64,000 nt of DNA from Marinovum sp048263515 (GTDB taxonomy: Bacteria; Pseudomonadota; Alphaproteobacteria; Rhodobacterales; Rhodobacteraceae), in assembly GCF_048263515.1 (NCBI RefSeq), contig NZ_JBLXEC010000012.1, positions 1-64,000 of the forward strand. The letters are read 5' to 3'. Under the pieces are notes generated by a model that saw nothing but the letters and a program-made list of their open reading frames with translations, was not told the origin of the DNA and did not search any database. A program made the translations under genes and the position numbers. Positions 1 to 6,893 of this stretch are shown here, one piece after another; within the stretch, counting starts at the first letter, position 1, and each line of letters opens with the position of its first letter.

Positions 1-76
1 TCCACATCAGTGTAAGGGGGTCATTTTTGGACGCCGATCACCCCGTTACGGGGTCAAAATTGCACGCCTGTTCACA
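1..76. mobile_element. Probable IS21-family insertion sequence end (partial)
   Basis: Two related units occur in direct order: GTCATTTTTGGACGCCGAT at 21-39 and GTCAAAATTGCACGCCTGT at 54-72. Multiple imperfect copies of a GGGGTCA-TTTT-G-ACGCCGAT unit at the ends are typical of IS21-family elements. The outer end probably lies near 74-76, where the sequence reads TTCACA. The transposase genes (istA/istB) would lie left of the window and cannot be seen. The family call rests on remembered end sequences and is moderate. Confidence 0.5.
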
Positions 77-488
77 CTTCTTCCATTTCCGCATGTTCGG
101 CGTTGAGTTGGTCCAAGACGCCCGCGCCTGTCACGGCGGACAGGTGATCTTGGATACCGCTTGTCGCCAAGCCGCTCATAGCGTCGCGCACTTGTTCCTG
201 CACGCTACCGATACCGCTGGCCTTGATCGCATCTTGTATGCTGCCAATTCCGCTGGCTTTGATCGCATCTTGCAGACTGTTCACGGAACCCACGGCGTCC
301 TGCAAAGCGCTGAAGCCGCCGATGCCGCGCAACGCGTCTTTCATAACAGCGCTTCCTTCTGTCATTTCCTTGAACTGTTCCCTCAGGCGTTCATCCGCAG
401 CCGCCCGGTCTTCATCGCTCATTTCCATGTTTAACTTGGAAATGTCGAAACTTTTGGGTTTCTCATTGCCGGTGTCTTCATCACTCAT
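72..488 (-). CDS. Hypothetical protein with 12-residue repeats, possibly truncated by the IS end
   Basis: This 138-residue protein is of unknown function and has no signal peptide. The N-terminal 50 residues are acidic and charged. The middle carries a 12-residue tandem repeat (SLQDAIKASGIG, then SIQDAIKASGIG, then a degenerate SVQEQVRDAMSG), and the DNA repeats with a 36-bp period. The repeat would form an amphipathic helix. Its TGA stop (72-74) falls inside the putative IS21-family end, so the natural C-terminus may have been lost. GC content here is clearly lower than in the flanking chromosome, suggesting acquired DNA. Confidence 0.6.
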   Translation of the reverse strand: MSDEDTGNEKPKSFDISKLNMEMSDEDRAAADERLREQFKEMTEGSAVMKDALRGIGGFSALQDAVGSVNSLQDAIKASGIGSIQDAIKASGIGSVQEQVRDAMSGLATSGIQDHLSAVTGAGVLDQLNAEHAEMEEV

Positions 489-871
489 CGTCTACACCTT
501 GTCGTCGCCCCGCCGCTTTCTACATCATATAGCGCCTGCTGTTGGCGTATACTAGCATTGAGGGTTAAAGTTTTTGGAGCCCAAATCCACGGCAGCTCTT
601 CGAGGTTCAAAGGAACAATTTTGCAAGCGCAGAGGATGACCCGTTTCCGCCCCTCGCGTCGGTGCCTGACGTCAGGCTGCGTCTTGCGCGAATGTCGCGC
701 ATGGGCTGGGCTCCAGACCTTCGCCGCATTTGGTGTGAAGGTCAGCAAGAGGTCGTTCGGACCCCTCTGGAATGCGGGATTTCCGCCACGGTGCATGACC
801 CGGTTCCTTTCCGGTTTTGAGCTTCATGCGTTGTGGAGTGAACGGCCGGCCTTGCCGCCGTGCCCCTCCAA

Positions 872-898
872 CGTCGAGAGGGGACACCCCTCTCGACG
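872..898. repeat. Perfect hairpin, 12-bp stem, 3-nt loop
   Basis: CGTCGAGAGGGG (872-883) is followed by ACA and then its exact reverse complement CCCCTCTCGACG (887-898). There is no T-run on either side, so it is not a classic terminator. It lies upstream of the PemK-like gene. Confidence 0.75.
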
Positions 899-950
899 CT
901 CTCCCCATCACTCCAGCAAGAAGGGCCAGACCGGGGAGCAGGGCCTGCCC

Positions 951-990
951 CTTCCGTCGTGCGCGCGCCTTGTGACGCGCACGACGGAAG
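951..990. repeat. Perfect hairpin, 15-bp stem, 10-nt loop
   Basis: CTTCCGTCGTGCGCG (951-965) is the exact reverse complement of 976-990, with a 10-nt loop between them. It lies 66 bp upstream of the PemK-like start codon. It could act in the mRNA leader, as an operator, or as a plasmid/element structure. No T-tract follows. Confidence 0.75.
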
Positions 991-1056
991 GTCCCGGCCG
1001 ATAGGATAGAGGGAAGATCGGGCGCGTCGGACATCCACAATTCAAGGACACCGACA

Positions 1057-1611
1057 ATGCTCGACAGCACCCAGACCACCTTCGCGATGGCCCCGGCGTG
1101 GCAGGACCACATCTCGCCGGGCGACATCGTCTCGTTCCGCTTTCCGCTCGCCGAGGAGGGCCATACCGGGCGCCCCAAGGCGCGCCCCTGCCTGATCCTC
1201 GATCTCGAGGAGCATGGCGGCAAGCGCTATGCGCTGCTCGCCTACGGCACCACCTCCCGTCGCCGGTCCAACATCGGCTATGAGGTGCATGTCCGTCGCC
1301 GGGCGGACTACCTCTCGGTGGGGCTGAATGAGCCGACCCGCTTCGTCGGCGCGCGCAGGTTGCTCGTGCCGCTGAACCACAGCGGCTTCGCCGTGTGCCG
1401 GGCCACCGGTTCGGCGGTGCTCGGGCGCCTCGCTGGGTCAGCCCTCGCAGCGATGAACGCCGTGCGCGGACGCATCCACGCTGAGCGCGACATCGCGACC
1501 GACCGCCGGGCCGAGCGCCGTTCCCGGGCAGGTGCGGGCCGGGGGCACGGCTTTACAGTCGAAAGGCGTGCACCGCGTCGCGTCGTCGCGGGAAAGGCGG
1601 TGCAGCAATGA
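1057..1611 (+). CDS. PemK/MazF-family toxin-like protein
   Basis: This is a 184-residue protein. The N-terminal half has the PemK/MazF pattern: a GDIV strand near residue 22, then FRFPL, then a K-ARPCLIL strand around residues 43-50. In type II toxin-antitoxin systems this fold is usually an mRNA endonuclease. The last ~60 residues are Arg/Ala-rich and unlike the compact ~110-residue toxins. The start is supported by AAGGA eight bases upstream. The stop overlaps the next start (ATGA), so the two genes are translationally coupled. No small DNA-binding antitoxin is seen beside it; the partner is downstream and larger. Toxin activity is inferred. Confidence 0.6.
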   Translation: MLDSTQTTFAMAPAWQDHISPGDIVSFRFPLAEEGHTGRPKARPCLILDLEEHGGKRYALLAYGTTSRRRSNIGYEVHVRRRADYLSVGLNEPTRFVGARRLLVPLNHSGFAVCRATGSAVLGRLAGSALAAMNAVRGRIHAERDIATDRRAERRSRAGAGRGHGFTVERRAPRRVVAGKAVQQ

Positions 1612-2057
1612 CTGCGCTTCCGCCGAAAACCCTCGTCGAGCACCAGGTCGATCTTGTTCGCGCGGTCATCGAACGGCGTGCAAGCATGCCCCGGCACCTC
1701 GCCCAATGGGTGATGCCGCATCTCGGCGCCGGCGCGCGGGGAATGGTCCGCGAGACCATTGAGCACCTCGACGACGAGACCGACATCGACGAGGGCCTCG
1801 CCGACTACCTCGATATCGCCATCGTCGAGATCCGTGGCGAGATCGCCGCCGGGACGACCGAGGAGAAGATCCAGATTCCGCCCGAGGAGCTGATCGGCGG
1901 CTCCTTGGCCTTCGACCGGCACAGGCAGCTTTCGCCCGCTGCGGAGGCGCTCCAGGAAGCCCTGCCGCCGCTCGTGGAGCTGTATCAAGCTGTCCGGAGG
2001 GCGATCGACTTCGCCGAAGCGATCAAGATGAGTATCCGCATGATCGACTCGAAATGA
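1608..2057 (+). CDS. Conserved hypothetical partner of the PemK-like gene
   Basis: This 149-residue soluble protein overlaps the upstream PemK-like gene by four bases. I do not recognise a domain. It is acidic and predicted mostly helical, with a central DDETDIDEGLADYLDIAI segment and no membrane segment or signal peptide. Its tight coupling makes it the candidate antitoxin or regulator of the PemK-like protein. However, it lacks an obvious AbrB, RHH or Xre DNA-binding motif and lies downstream, the reverse of the usual antitoxin-first order. A strong hairpin begins one base after its stop. Confidence 0.55.
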   Translation: MTALPPKTLVEHQVDLVRAVIERRASMPRHLAQWVMPHLGAGARGMVRETIEHLDDETDIDEGLADYLDIAIVEIRGEIAAGTTEEKIQIPPEELIGGSLAFDRHRQLSPAAEALQEALPPLVELYQAVRRAIDFAEAIKMSIRMIDSK

Positions 2058-2058
2058 T

Positions 2059-2086
2059 GGGACGGCGCCCTCCCGGGCGCCGTCCC
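2059..2086 (+). terminator. Hairpin terminator candidate after the PemK-like pair
   Basis: GGGACGGCGCCC (2059-2070) pairs perfectly with GGGCGCCGTCCC (2075-2086) around a TCCC loop. It starts one base after the upstream stop codon. It is followed only by TTGA, so the U-tract is weak. Confidence 0.55.
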
Positions 2087-2134
2087 TTGAGGGGCCGAGA
2101 GGCCCCGGCGCCGGGATCGGATCTCCCGGCGTTC

Positions 2135-2188
2135 GGCGCGCCGGCGATGATCACCACTCCTTCGCTGCTACGAAGCTGCCGGCGCGCC
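2135..2188. repeat. Nested inverted repeat
   Basis: GGCGCGCCGGC (2135-2145) is the exact reverse complement of GCCGGCGCGCC (2178-2188). Inside it a second hairpin pairs CTTCG (2160-2164) with CGAAG (2171-2175). It sits just upstream of the 36-codon membrane peptide gene and may be a leader structure or an operator. Confidence 0.6.
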
Positions 2189-2210
2189 ATCACCCTCATA
2201 GGAGAAAGCG

Positions 2211-2321
2211 ATGAAATACTGCACCCGCGCTCATGTCTGGCTGCGCAGAAACTCTATCCGAATATCGATTTCAGTTCTGCTGATCGTCCACGGTGCTCTG
2301 CTGATCTGGCCGGGCCAGTAG
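2211..2321 (+). CDS. Small membrane peptide (36 residues)
   Basis: This is a short frame with a good ribosome binding site (AGGAG at 2200-2204, six-base spacing) and ATG start. The translation has a basic N-terminus (KYCTRAHVWLRRNSIR) followed by one hydrophobic segment of about 16 residues (ISVLLIVHGALLIW) and stops at PGQ. That is the layout of a single-pass small membrane protein or a type I toxin-like peptide. It matches no family I know. The nested inverted repeat upstream could control it. Chance occurrence cannot be excluded for so short a frame. Confidence 0.4.
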   Translation: MKYCTRAHVWLRRNSIRISISVLLIVHGALLIWPGQ

Positions 2322-2434
2322 ATTGGGCAGGGTGCGCGCTTCCTAGCCCACCGAGATGGGCGCGAAGATCTAACCGCTGACCATATAACTTCGCGGGCGC
2401 AAAAAAAGTGGAGCAAAATGTGGAGTAAATTAAC

Positions 2435-2467
2435 AGGCATTTGCAGGCGCATTGCGCTGAAATGCCT
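2435..2467 (-). terminator. Inverted repeat downstream of tRNA-Ser
   Basis: AGGCATTT (2435-2442) pairs with AAATGCCT (2460-2467). On the minus strand this lies about 40 bases past the tRNA 3' end and is followed by AT-rich sequence, so it could end tRNA transcription. It could also be part of an island attachment region. The rest of 2322-2506 shows no gene. Confidence 0.4.
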
Positions 2468-2506
2468 TGTTTCTATGGGCGTATTCGCATTGCGCCGAGC
2501 CAAAAG

Positions 2507-2596
2507 TGGCGGAGAGACAGGGATTCGAACCCTGGGAACCCGTGAAGGCTCAACGGTTTTCGAGACCGCCCCGTTCGACCACTCCGGCACCTCTCC
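2507..2596 (-). tRNA. tRNA-Ser (anticodon CGA)
   Basis: A complete 90-nt class II tRNA on the minus strand. The acceptor stem GGAGAGG pairs with TCTCTCC, the anticodon stem GCGGT/ACCGT carries loop CTCGAAA (anticodon CGA), a long variable arm follows, the T-arm has GGTTCGAATCC, and CCA is encoded (2507-2509). It reads UCG serine codons. Its 3' end faces the accessory 1-2.5 kb region, the usual geometry for an island integrated at a tRNA gene. Confidence 0.95.
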
Positions 2597-2788
2597 GCGG
2601 GGGTCTGGGGGCTGCGTTTAATCCGTCTTTTCGCGGGGCGCAAGCGGCAATCCGAACTTTTCTCTGCATTTTTCCGGGCCGGTTTTGATGCTGTTAACCG
2701 GGACCTGCGCAGATTGCCGGGCGGGCCGGCTTGGAAACCGGGCGGGCAGAGGTTAGATTCATGGAAACACACCGATCGGAGCCCCTGC

Positions 2789-3625
2789 ATGCTGCACCGC
2801 ATTCTTCCTCTCGCCACGGCCGCCGCGCTTACCCTGACCTCGCCGGTCTGGGCTCAGGCGACCCGGGCCACCGATGCGCTGCTCGACCAGCTCGGCCTGC
2901 CCGAGACGGTGGCGGTGATGCGCCAGGAGGGGCTCGACTATGGCGCGGAACTGGCGGCCGACATGCTGCCCGGCGGCGGCGGTCGCAGCTGGACCGAGGT
3001 GGTGCAGCGGATCTATGACACCGAGCGGATGGAAGCCACGGTGCGCAACGGCTTTGCCAGCGCCTGGGCCGACGAGAACCTCTCGCTCGAGGAGCTGGCC
3101 GCGTTCTTTGCCACCGAGGCCGGGCGCGAGGTGATCCGGCTGGAGATCTCGGCCCGCGAGGCGATGATCGACGACAGCGTCGAGGAGGCCGCGCGCGAGG
3201 CCTATCGCGACAGCGCCGACGAGACCGGGACCGACAGCCGCCTGCAGCTGATCTCCGATTTCATCGAAGCCAACGACCTGATCGACGCCAATGTGGTGGG
3301 CGCGATGAACTCGAGCTACGAATTCTACGCCGGGCTGGTCGATGGCGGCGCCTTCGAGATGAGCGAGGAGGAGATCCTCGAAGTGGTCTGGGACAGCGAG
3401 GCCGACAATCGCAGCGACACCCGTGAATGGCTTTTTGCCTACATGATGCTGGCCTACCGCCCGCTGGAAGAGGCGGCGCTGCGCGATTATGTCGAAATGG
3501 CCTCGAGCGATCAGGGCAGGGCGCTGAACCGGGCGCTTTTTGCCGGCTTCGACCGGATGTATGGCGAGATTTCCTATGCGCTGGGCCTGGCGCTGGCGCG
3601 GCAGATGACTGCCCAGGAGCTGTAG
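2789..3625 (+). CDS. DUF2059-family periplasmic protein
   Basis: This is a 278-residue protein with a clear signal peptide (MLHRILPLATAAALTLTS, cleavage after the Ala-Gln-Ala region near residue 23). The mature part is acidic and helical. It holds a DUF2059-like stretch near residues 90-130, where LSLEELAAFFATEAGREVI resembles the family's helix pattern. A longer in-frame start at 2714 would place 25 non-hydrophobic residues before the signal, so 2789 is preferred. It stands alone between tRNA-Ser and the rplU operon. The function of the family is unknown. Confidence 0.7.
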   Translation: MLHRILPLATAAALTLTSPVWAQATRATDALLDQLGLPETVAVMRQEGLDYGAELAADMLPGGGGRSWTEVVQRIYDTERMEATVRNGFASAWADENLSLEELAAFFATEAGREVIRLEISAREAMIDDSVEEAAREAYRDSADETGTDSRLQLISDFIEANDLIDANVVGAMNSSYEFYAGLVDGGAFEMSEEEILEVVWDSEADNRSDTREWLFAYMMLAYRPLEEAALRDYVEMASSDQGRALNRALFAGFDRMYGEISYALGLALARQMTAQEL

Positions 3626-3670
3626 ACACCGCCAGACCGGCATCGGGGCGCCAAAGCGCCGGAAAATCAC

Positions 3671-3699
3671 TTGACAGCGGGGGCCAACCTCTGAATAAG
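3671..3699 (+). promoter_or_regulatory. Candidate promoter of rplU-rpmA
   Basis: TTGACA at 3671-3676 is a perfect -35 box. With a 17-bp spacer the -10 position reads AATAAG (3694-3699), which is weaker. It lies about 150 bp upstream of rplU. Confidence 0.5.
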
Positions 3700-3705
3700 G
3701 CGCAG

Positions 3706-3732
3706 ACCCCGCCGGGCCATGCCTCGCGGGGT
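3706..3732 (+). promoter_or_regulatory. Leader hairpin upstream of rplU
   Basis: ACCCCGC (3706-3712) pairs with GCGGGGT (3726-3732), followed by TTGATATT. It lies just downstream of the candidate promoter and 117 bp before rplU. It would be in the mRNA leader and could attenuate transcription. Autogenous control of ribosomal operons is common, but this specific role is inferred. Confidence 0.4.
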
Positions 3733-3848
3733 TTGATATTCATGACGCTCCGACATGGGGCGCGCTGTTCGCGGCGATCCGGGCCAGAGCCCTGATCATC
3801 AACACGGGACACCGGGGCCACAGAACGCGGAAACAAAGGAAGAGACGG

Positions 3849-4460
3849 ATGTTCGCAGTCCTCAAAACGGGCGGCAAGCAATACAAGGTTTCCTCGGGCG
3901 ATATGCTTCGCGTCGAGAAACTGGCTGCTGATGCCGGCGAAAAGGTTCAATTCAACGACGTGCTGATGCTGGGCGGTGACAATACCGTTCTGGGCAGCCC
4001 GCTCGTCAGCGGGGCCGCGGTTCAGGCCGAAGTGATCGACCAGATCAAGGGTGACAAGGTCATCCACTTCGTCAAGCGCCGCCGGAAGCACAGCTCCAAG
4101 CGCACCAAGGGCCACCGTCAACAGCTGACGCTGATCCGCGTGACCGACATCCTGGCCGAAGGCGCCGACAAGTCGGGCGTCAAGGCCGCGATCGGCGCAG
4201 GCTCCGTGGCGGGCGCATCCGCTGCCGCCGCACCGAAAGCCGAGAAAGCCGCTGCCAAGGCAGAGGCTCCGAAAGCCGAAGCCGCCGCCGGCGACGATCT
4301 GACCAAGATCACCGGTGTGGGCCCCGCGGCCGCGAAAAAGCTGAACGATGCCGGGATCACCAGCTTCGCCCAGCTTGCAGAGGTTGACGTCGACAGCTTC
4401 GATGCCGTCAAGGTCAAGCCGGAATGGACCCAACAGGCCAAAGAACTGGCCGGGAAATAA
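3849..4460 (+). CDS. rplU: 50S ribosomal protein L21 with C-terminal HhH-like extension
   Basis: This is a 203-residue protein. Residues 1-103 are L21, starting MFAVLKTGGKQYKV and including the basic KRRRKHSSKRTKGHRQ rRNA-binding loop. Residues ~118-148 form an Ala/Lys/Glu linker. Residues ~150-203 form a helix-hairpin-helix-like domain (TKITGVGPAAAKKLNDAGI). Ordinary L21 is about 103 residues, so this one is nearly doubled; such tails are known in alphaproteobacteria and their role is unclear. It is followed 12 bp later by rpmA in the usual L21-L27 operon. Confidence 0.95.
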   Translation: MFAVLKTGGKQYKVSSGDMLRVEKLAADAGEKVQFNDVLMLGGDNTVLGSPLVSGAAVQAEVIDQIKGDKVIHFVKRRRKHSSKRTKGHRQQLTLIRVTDILAEGADKSGVKAAIGAGSVAGASAAAAPKAEKAAAKAEAPKAEAAAGDDLTKITGVGPAAAKKLNDAGITSFAQLAEVDVDSFDAVKVKPEWTQQAKELAGK

Positions 4461-4472
4461 GGAGAGTACCCC

Positions 4473-4742
4473 ATGGCACATAAAAAAGCAGGCGGCTCCT
4501 CCCGCAACGGTCGCGACTCTGCCGGACGCCGTCTTGGCGTCAAGCTTTACGGTGGTCAGAGCGCGATCCCCGGCAACATCATCGTGCGTCAGCGCGGCAA
4601 CAAGTGGTGGCCGGGTGAAGGCGTGGGCCAAGGCAAGGATCACACCATCTTTGCCACTGTCGAAGGCAATGTGACCTTCCGCAAGGGCTTCAAGGGTCGG
4701 ACCTTCATTTCCGTCCTGCCCGCCGCAGAGGCCGCCGAGTAA
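4473..4742 (+). CDS. rpmA: 50S ribosomal protein L27
   Basis: This 89-residue protein begins MAHKKAGGSSRNGRDS, the conserved N-terminus of L27 that reaches the peptidyl-transferase centre. KWWPGEGVGQGKDHTIF is also diagnostic. No N-terminal processing extension like that of Firmicutes is present. AAGGAG precedes the start. It lies directly after rplU and is followed by a good terminator. Confidence 0.97.
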   Translation: MAHKKAGGSSRNGRDSAGRRLGVKLYGGQSAIPGNIIVRQRGNKWWPGEGVGQGKDHTIFATVEGNVTFRKGFKGRTFISVLPAAEAAE

Positions 4743-4770
4743 GCCGACCTTAAGGTTTGCATGACAAACA

Positions 4771-4803
4771 GCGGGGATCGGCAGACGCCGGTCCCCGCTT
4801 TGT
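4771..4803 (+). terminator. Rho-independent terminator after rplU-rpmA
   Basis: GCGGGGA (4772-4778) pairs with TCCCCGC (4793-4799), with an inner CGGC/GCCG extension, followed by TTT. It lies about 30 bp after the rpmA stop. Confidence 0.75.
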
Positions 4804-5156
4804 CGTGCGGGCCTGATTTTTCGTGACAGAAGCGTCAAAGCGCCTGCGGCGATTTGGTCTTTCCGTAATTTGTCATTTTCTGGTAGAAATGCGGGATGAG
4901 CCAGGACAGTCAATCAAGGATCCAGGCGGCGCCAGCCGCACCCCGGAGGAGGCGGGATCCTGCGAGCGACCTCTTGCATCAGCCCGGGCGCGTTGCCATC
5001 TCTATGCCATGTTTTCGGAGTAATCTGAACAGGTTCGGTGACACGCTTCCGGGTCTGGCCCCGACCGGACACCACTGAAAGTACCCCGTGACAGGGGGCG
5101 CGGGACCTCGCCTTGACGGCGCGGTTTCCGGTCCGCCCCCCGAGACTGCCGTTTTT
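4804..5156. other. Intergenic region before the GNAT gene
   Basis: I see no supported gene. Short open frames are present without ribosome binding sites. The left part (around 4855-4890) is AT-richer and could hold the promoter of the acetyltransferase-obgE-proBA transcript, but no clear -35/-10 pair stands out. A GAGGAGG ribosome binding site for the next gene begins at 5157. Confidence 0.4.
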
Positions 5157-5169
5157 GAGGAGGAACTGC

Positions 5170-5712
5170 ATGACCGCCCAGCAACACCTGGTTGTTCAAC
5201 CCCTGATCGAAACCGAACGCGTGGACCTGCGTCCGCTGCGCCGGTCCGACATGGGGCTGATCGAGATGCATGCCTCCGACGAGCGCGTGGCCCGCATGAC
5301 CACTTCGATTCCGCATCCGCTGCCGCCCGGGGTGACCGAAGCCTTCGTCACCCGCGCCATGGCAGCCGACCGGCTCGAGGATGTCTGGGCGATGGACGGC
5401 ACGCGGCTGGACGGGCCGGAACTGATGGGTCTGATCTCGCTCGAACGGATGGACCGCAACCAGTCCGAGGTCGGCTACTGGGTGGCGCCGGCCTTCTGGA
5501 ACACCGGGCTTGCGTCTGACGCGGTGCGGGCGCTTGTCGAGGCCAACCCGATGGACAATGACACGATGTTTGCATCGGTCTTTCAGGACAACCCGGCCTC
5601 GGCGCGGGTGCTGACGAACTGCGGCTTCAACTACATCGGCGACGCCGAGAGCTATTCGCTGGCCCGCGGCGCCCAGGTGCCCACATGGACCTATCTGCGC
5701 AAGCTGCGGTGA
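5170..5712 (+). CDS. GNAT-family N-acetyltransferase (RimJ/RimL type)
   Basis: This is a 180-residue protein of the acetyltransferase_3 type. It opens with the family's ETERVDLRPLRRSD strand. It contains EVGYWVAPAFWNTGLASDAV, the region around the acetyl-CoA site, and VFQDNPASARVLTNCGF, the usual C-terminal helix and strand. The substrate is unknown; relatives acetylate ribosomal protein N-termini or small molecules. GAGGAGG lies seven bases upstream of ATG 5170, which is why the longer frame from 5113 is rejected. It sits between rpmA and obgE. Confidence 0.85.
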   Translation: MTAQQHLVVQPLIETERVDLRPLRRSDMGLIEMHASDERVARMTTSIPHPLPPGVTEAFVTRAMAADRLEDVWAMDGTRLDGPELMGLISLERMDRNQSEVGYWVAPAFWNTGLASDAVRALVEANPMDNDTMFASVFQDNPASARVLTNCGFNYIGDAESYSLARGAQVPTWTYLRKLR

Positions 5713-5717
5713 GGTTT

Positions 5718-5780
5718 GGGGGCGCTGCCCCCGTCCTCGCAAGCGAGGACTCCCCCGAGGGTATTTGAAAACAGAAGAAG
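5718..5780. repeat. REP-like palindromic element, copy A
   Basis: GGGGGCGCTGCCCCC forms one hairpin and CCTCGCAAGCGAGG a second, followed by the tail CCCCCGAGGGTATTTGAAAA. Closely related copies lie at 11977-12040 and (inverted) 21057-21119, all just after or between genes. The element lies between the GNAT gene and obgE and may also act as a terminator or mRNA stabiliser. Confidence 0.7.
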
Positions 5781-5855
5781 CAGGGGATGCGCCAAGGCTT
5801 GAGGCCGGGGCGCATTTTCTTTATCGCCGGTGCAGCAATCAATGAGGCGCATGCC

Positions 5856-6893
5856 ATGAAATTTCTCGATCTCGCCAAGGTCTATATCCGTTCCGGCGCC
5901 GGTGGCGGCGGGGCGGTCTCGTTCCGGCGCGAGAAGTACATCGAATACGGCGGCCCGGATGGCGGCGACGGCGGCAATGGCGGCTCGGTGATCATCGAGG
6001 CGGTCGACGGTCTGAACACGCTGATCGACTTTCGCTATCAGCAGCACTTCTTTGCCAGGAACGGCCAGCCCGGCATGGGCAAGCAGCGCACCGGCAAGGA
6101 TGGTGACGACATCATTCTGCGGGTGCCGGTGGGCACCGAGGTGCTGGACGAGGACGAGGAGACGGTGATTGCCGAGCTGATGGAGGTGGGCGAGCGCATC
6201 GTCCTGGCCAAGGGCGGCAATGGCGGCTTCGGCAACCTGCATTTCAAGAGCGCCACCAACCAGGCGCCGCGCCGTGCCAATCCTGGCCAGCCCGGGGTGG
6301 AGCGGACGATCTGGCTGCGGCTCAAGCTGATCGCCGATGCGGGGCTTCTGGGCCTGCCCAATGCCGGCAAGTCGACCTTTCTCGCGGCAACTTCGAACGC
6401 GCGGCCGAAGATCGCCGATTATCCGTTTACCACGCTGCACCCGAACCTCGGGGTGGTGGGCGTCGACGGCGCGGAGTTTGTCGTGGCGGACATTCCCGGG
6501 CTGATCGAGGGCGCGCATGAGGGGCGCGGCATCGGTGACCGGTTCCTGGGCCATGTCGAGCGCTGCTCGGTGCTGTTGCACCTGGTCGACGGCACCTCCG
6601 AGGCCGTGGCCGAGGATTACCGCACCATCATCAACGAGCTCGAGGCCTATGGCGGTCACCTGGCCGACAAGCCGCGGGTGACCGTGCTCAACAAGATCGA
6701 CGCGCTCGATGACGAGGAACGGGCGGAGGCCAAGGCCGCGCTCGAGGCCGAGGTCGGCGGGCCGGTGATGATGATGTCCGGTGTGGCACGCGACGGGGTG
6801 ACCGAGGTGCTGCGCGCGCTGCGCGCCGAGATCTCGGAGGACAAGCTGCGGCAGCAGGCGCAGGACGAGGAGCCCGAGACGTGGCAACCCTGA
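5856..6893 (+). CDS. obgE: GTPase ObgE/CgtA
   Basis: This 345-residue Obg GTPase is involved in large-subunit ribosome maturation and stress control. Residues 1-~158 form the glycine-rich Obg domain starting MKFLDLAKVYIRSGAGGGG. The G domain follows with G1 GLPNAGKS at 166-173, DIPG at 212-215 and NKID at 279-282. There is no C-terminal OCT domain, as is usual in alphaproteobacteria. ATG 5856 matches the conserved N-terminus; an in-frame start at 5787 would add unsupported residues. The last 13 bases overlap the GTG start of proB. Confidence 0.96.
   Translation: MKFLDLAKVYIRSGAGGGGAVSFRREKYIEYGGPDGGDGGNGGSVIIEAVDGLNTLIDFRYQQHFFARNGQPGMGKQRTGKDGDDIILRVPVGTEVLDEDEETVIAELMEVGERIVLAKGGNGGFGNLHFKSATNQAPRRANPGQPGVERTIWLRLKLIADAGLLGLPNAGKSTFLAATSNARPKIADYPFTTLHPNLGVVGVDGAEFVVADIPGLIEGAHEGRGIGDRFLGHVERCSVLLHLVDGTSEAVAEDYRTIINELEAYGGHLADKPRVTVLNKIDALDDEERAEAKAALEAEVGGPVMMMSGVARDGVTEVLRALRAEISEDKLRQQAQDEEPETWQP

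Larger units (their letters stand above)
489..1056. other. Gene-free stretch with structured repeats
   Basis: I see no convincing gene here. Open frames exist on both strands but lack ribosome binding sites and recognisable domains. The left 100 bases are AT-richer and probably carry the promoter of the leftward hypothetical gene. The right half holds two perfect hairpins, listed separately, and leads into the PemK-like gene. An AAGGA ribosome binding site for that gene lies at 1044-1048. Confidence 0.5.

Noticed and set aside
558..1004. Open frame of 148 codons upstream of the PemK-like gene
   Set aside because: It runs through the two perfect hairpins, has no ribosome binding site, and its residues look random.
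4896..5078. 60-codon frame before the GNAT gene
   Set aside because: It has no ribosome binding site, Arg/Pro-rich random composition and no domain.
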